A DNA stretch of 64,000 nt, taken from the NCBI GenBank assembly GCA_002255905.1, contig NKIN01000001.1:1-64000 (forward strand). The letters are read 5' to 3'. The stretch is from Burkholderiales bacterium PBB1 (GTDB lineage Bacteria; Pseudomonadota; Gammaproteobacteria; Burkholderiales; Burkholderiaceae_C). Below the pieces are notes generated by a model. It searched no databases. It saw only the letters and a list, made by a program, of their open reading frames with translations, and was not told where the DNA came from. Shown piece by piece: positions 63,019-64,000 of this stretch; the first letter of the stretch is position 1, and each line of letters starts with the position of its first letter. The position numbers were made by a program, and so were the translations under genes.

Positions 63019-64000
63019 ATGGCCGAGTCAGACGCACAAGACCGCAATCTTCCCGCCTCGGCGAGGCGGTTGAAGAAGGCGCGCGAAGACGGCAATGTGC
63101 CGCGCTCGCGCGACCTCGGACACTTTGCGGCGCTGGCCGCCGGCGGGTTGGGGCTGGTCGTGATGACACCGACCCTGATCGGCTGGACCCAGGCCGGTCT
63201 GATCCGCAGCCTGAGCTTCGACGCCAACGCGCGACTCGGGCCGTCGGCGATGTTCGAGCGTCTGGCCGACCTGACCGTGATGATGCTCTGGGTGGTCGTG
63301 CCCCTCGGGCTGTGGATGAGCTTCGTCGGCATCGCCAGCGCGCTGGCCCTCGGGGGCTGGAACTGGACCTTGAAGCCCTTGATGCCCAAGTCCACGCCGT
63401 TCAACCTGCCGGCGGGCATCTCCCGCCTGCTGTCGAAGCAGCACGTGATCGATGCCCTCAAGGCGTCGTTGCTGGCGCTGCTGCTGGGCACGGTCGGTTG
63501 CCTCTATCTTTACTTTCACATCGATGAGTTCCGCGGCCTGATGGGCATGCCACTCACCACCGGACTCGCGCAGGCCGGCTCGGCGCTGCAAGGCGGGCTG
63601 TGGCTGCTGCTCGGCGTGCTGGCGGTCTTCGCGGCGGTGGACGCTCCTTTGCAGCGCTATCTGAATGCCAGCAAGCTGAAGATGACGGTGCAGGAGATGA
63701 AGCAGGAGCACAAGGAGTCCGAAGGCAGCCAGGAGGTCAAGGGTCGTCGCCGTCAGCTGATGCGCGAACTCTCACGCCGCCGCATGCTGGCCGCGGTGCC
63801 GACCGCCGACCTGGTGGTGATGAACCCGACCCACTACGCGGTTGCGCTGAAGTACGACGAGGCACTGATGGGCGCGCCGCGCGTGGTGGCCAAGGGCGCC
63901 GATCTGCTCGCGATGACGATCCGCGACACCGCCCGCACTGCCCAGGTCCCGGTGCTGCAGGCCCCGGTGCTGGCCCGTGCGCTGTACGCACACGCCGAAC
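63019..64000 (+). CDS. flhB: Flagellar export switch protein FlhB (partial, cut at window end)
   Basis: The first 327 codons of FlhB run off the right edge. The start MAESDAQDRNLPASARRLKK and REDGNVPRSRDL are typical. Membrane helices are seen near 33-53, 90-112, 145-170 and 185-205. The self-cleavage site NPTH is at residues 269-272 (VVMNPTHYAVALKYD), followed by the cytoplasmic domain. FlhB changes export from hook to filament proteins after the signal from FliK. It restarts the flagellar order broken by amtB-liv. Confidence 0.96.
   Translation, partial: MAESDAQDRNLPASARRLKKAREDGNVPRSRDLGHFAALAAGGLGLVVMTPTLIGWTQAGLIRSLSFDANARLGPSAMFERLADLTVMMLWVVVPLGLWMSFVGIASALALGGWNWTLKPLMPKSTPFNLPAGISRLLSKQHVIDALKASLLALLLGTVGCLYLYFHIDEFRGLMGMPLTTGLAQAGSALQGGLWLLLGVLAVFAAVDAPLQRYLNASKLKMTVQEMKQEHKESEGSQEVKGRRRQLMRELSRRRMLAAVPTADLVVMNPTHYAVALKYDEALMGAPRVVAKGADLLAMTIRDTARTAQVPVLQAPVLARALYAHAE

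Noticed and set aside
1-64000. tRNA, rRNA, CRISPR arrays, insertion sequences and transposases
   Set aside because: I looked for regular repeat-spacer patterns, cloverleaf ends with TTCGA arms, and transposase motifs, and saw none. A covariance-model search (tRNAscan, Rfam) would settle small RNAs.

Overview
The window is GC-rich bacterial DNA with dense, overlapping genes. It carries a flagellum and chemotaxis locus of betaproteobacterial type: flhDC master regulators, a fliC-fliD-fliS-fliT block, divergent fliE and fliFGHIJK, fliLMNOPQR and the start of flhB. Gene style, flhDC control and a dispersed palindromic repeat suggest Burkholderiales, perhaps the Leptothrix/Sphaerotilus/Rubrivivax group. 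The genus is an inference; there is no rRNA or other marker here to prove it.

Layout. 1-7.8 kb (minus): a permease-gene remnant, then cheW, two chemoreceptor genes sharing a nearly identical 778-bp segment, cheA, a cheY-like gene and a small chemotaxis-associated gene. 8.0-9.8 kb (plus): a receiver-kinase and NarL-type regulator pair. 9.7-14.8 kb (minus): an EAL phosphodiesterase, cheZ, cheY, motB, motA, flhC and flhD. 15.1-19.7 kb (minus): class I cytochrome c, a fused cytochrome-porin resembling Cyc2, cytochrome b561, then an OmpR/QseC-type two-component pair. 19.9-22.8 kb (plus): permease, ATPase and lipoprotein adaptor of an efflux ABC system. 22.8-37.5 kb: a probable flagellin glycosylation island (ketosynthase, ACP, hydrolase, sugar aminotransferase, ketoisomerase, GNAT/FemAB-like protein, two related methyltransferases around an FAD enzyme, two large glycosyltransferase/methyltransferase fusions and a TPR-OGT-like transferase). 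37.9-43.8 kb (plus): two 398-residue flagellins, fliD, fliS, fliT and a YcgR/PilZ brake. 43.9-56.5 kb: an unknown 84-residue protein, fliE (minus), fliFGHIJK, a 380-bp palindromic repeat, and fliLMNOPQR. 56.5-62.7 kb (minus): amtB behind a sigma-54 promoter and a Liv-type amino-acid transporter, lying between fliR and flhB. From 63.0 kb: flhB, cut by the window edge.

How it works together. FlhDC should activate the class II genes, and sigma-28 the late genes. I found sigma-28-like promoters (TCAAG, then a CGATA-type -10 box) before motA, fliC1, fliD, fliS and the 84-residue gene, and a weaker form before the first receptor. The second flagellin has none that I can see. The island between the electron-transfer/efflux genes and fliC probably makes an acylated, methylated amino sugar and attaches it to flagellin. 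The most unusual parts are the Cyc2-like electron-transfer module with its 17-bp perfect palindrome, the methyltransferase-FAD-methyltransferase cassette, and the unknown gene under a sigma-28-like promoter.
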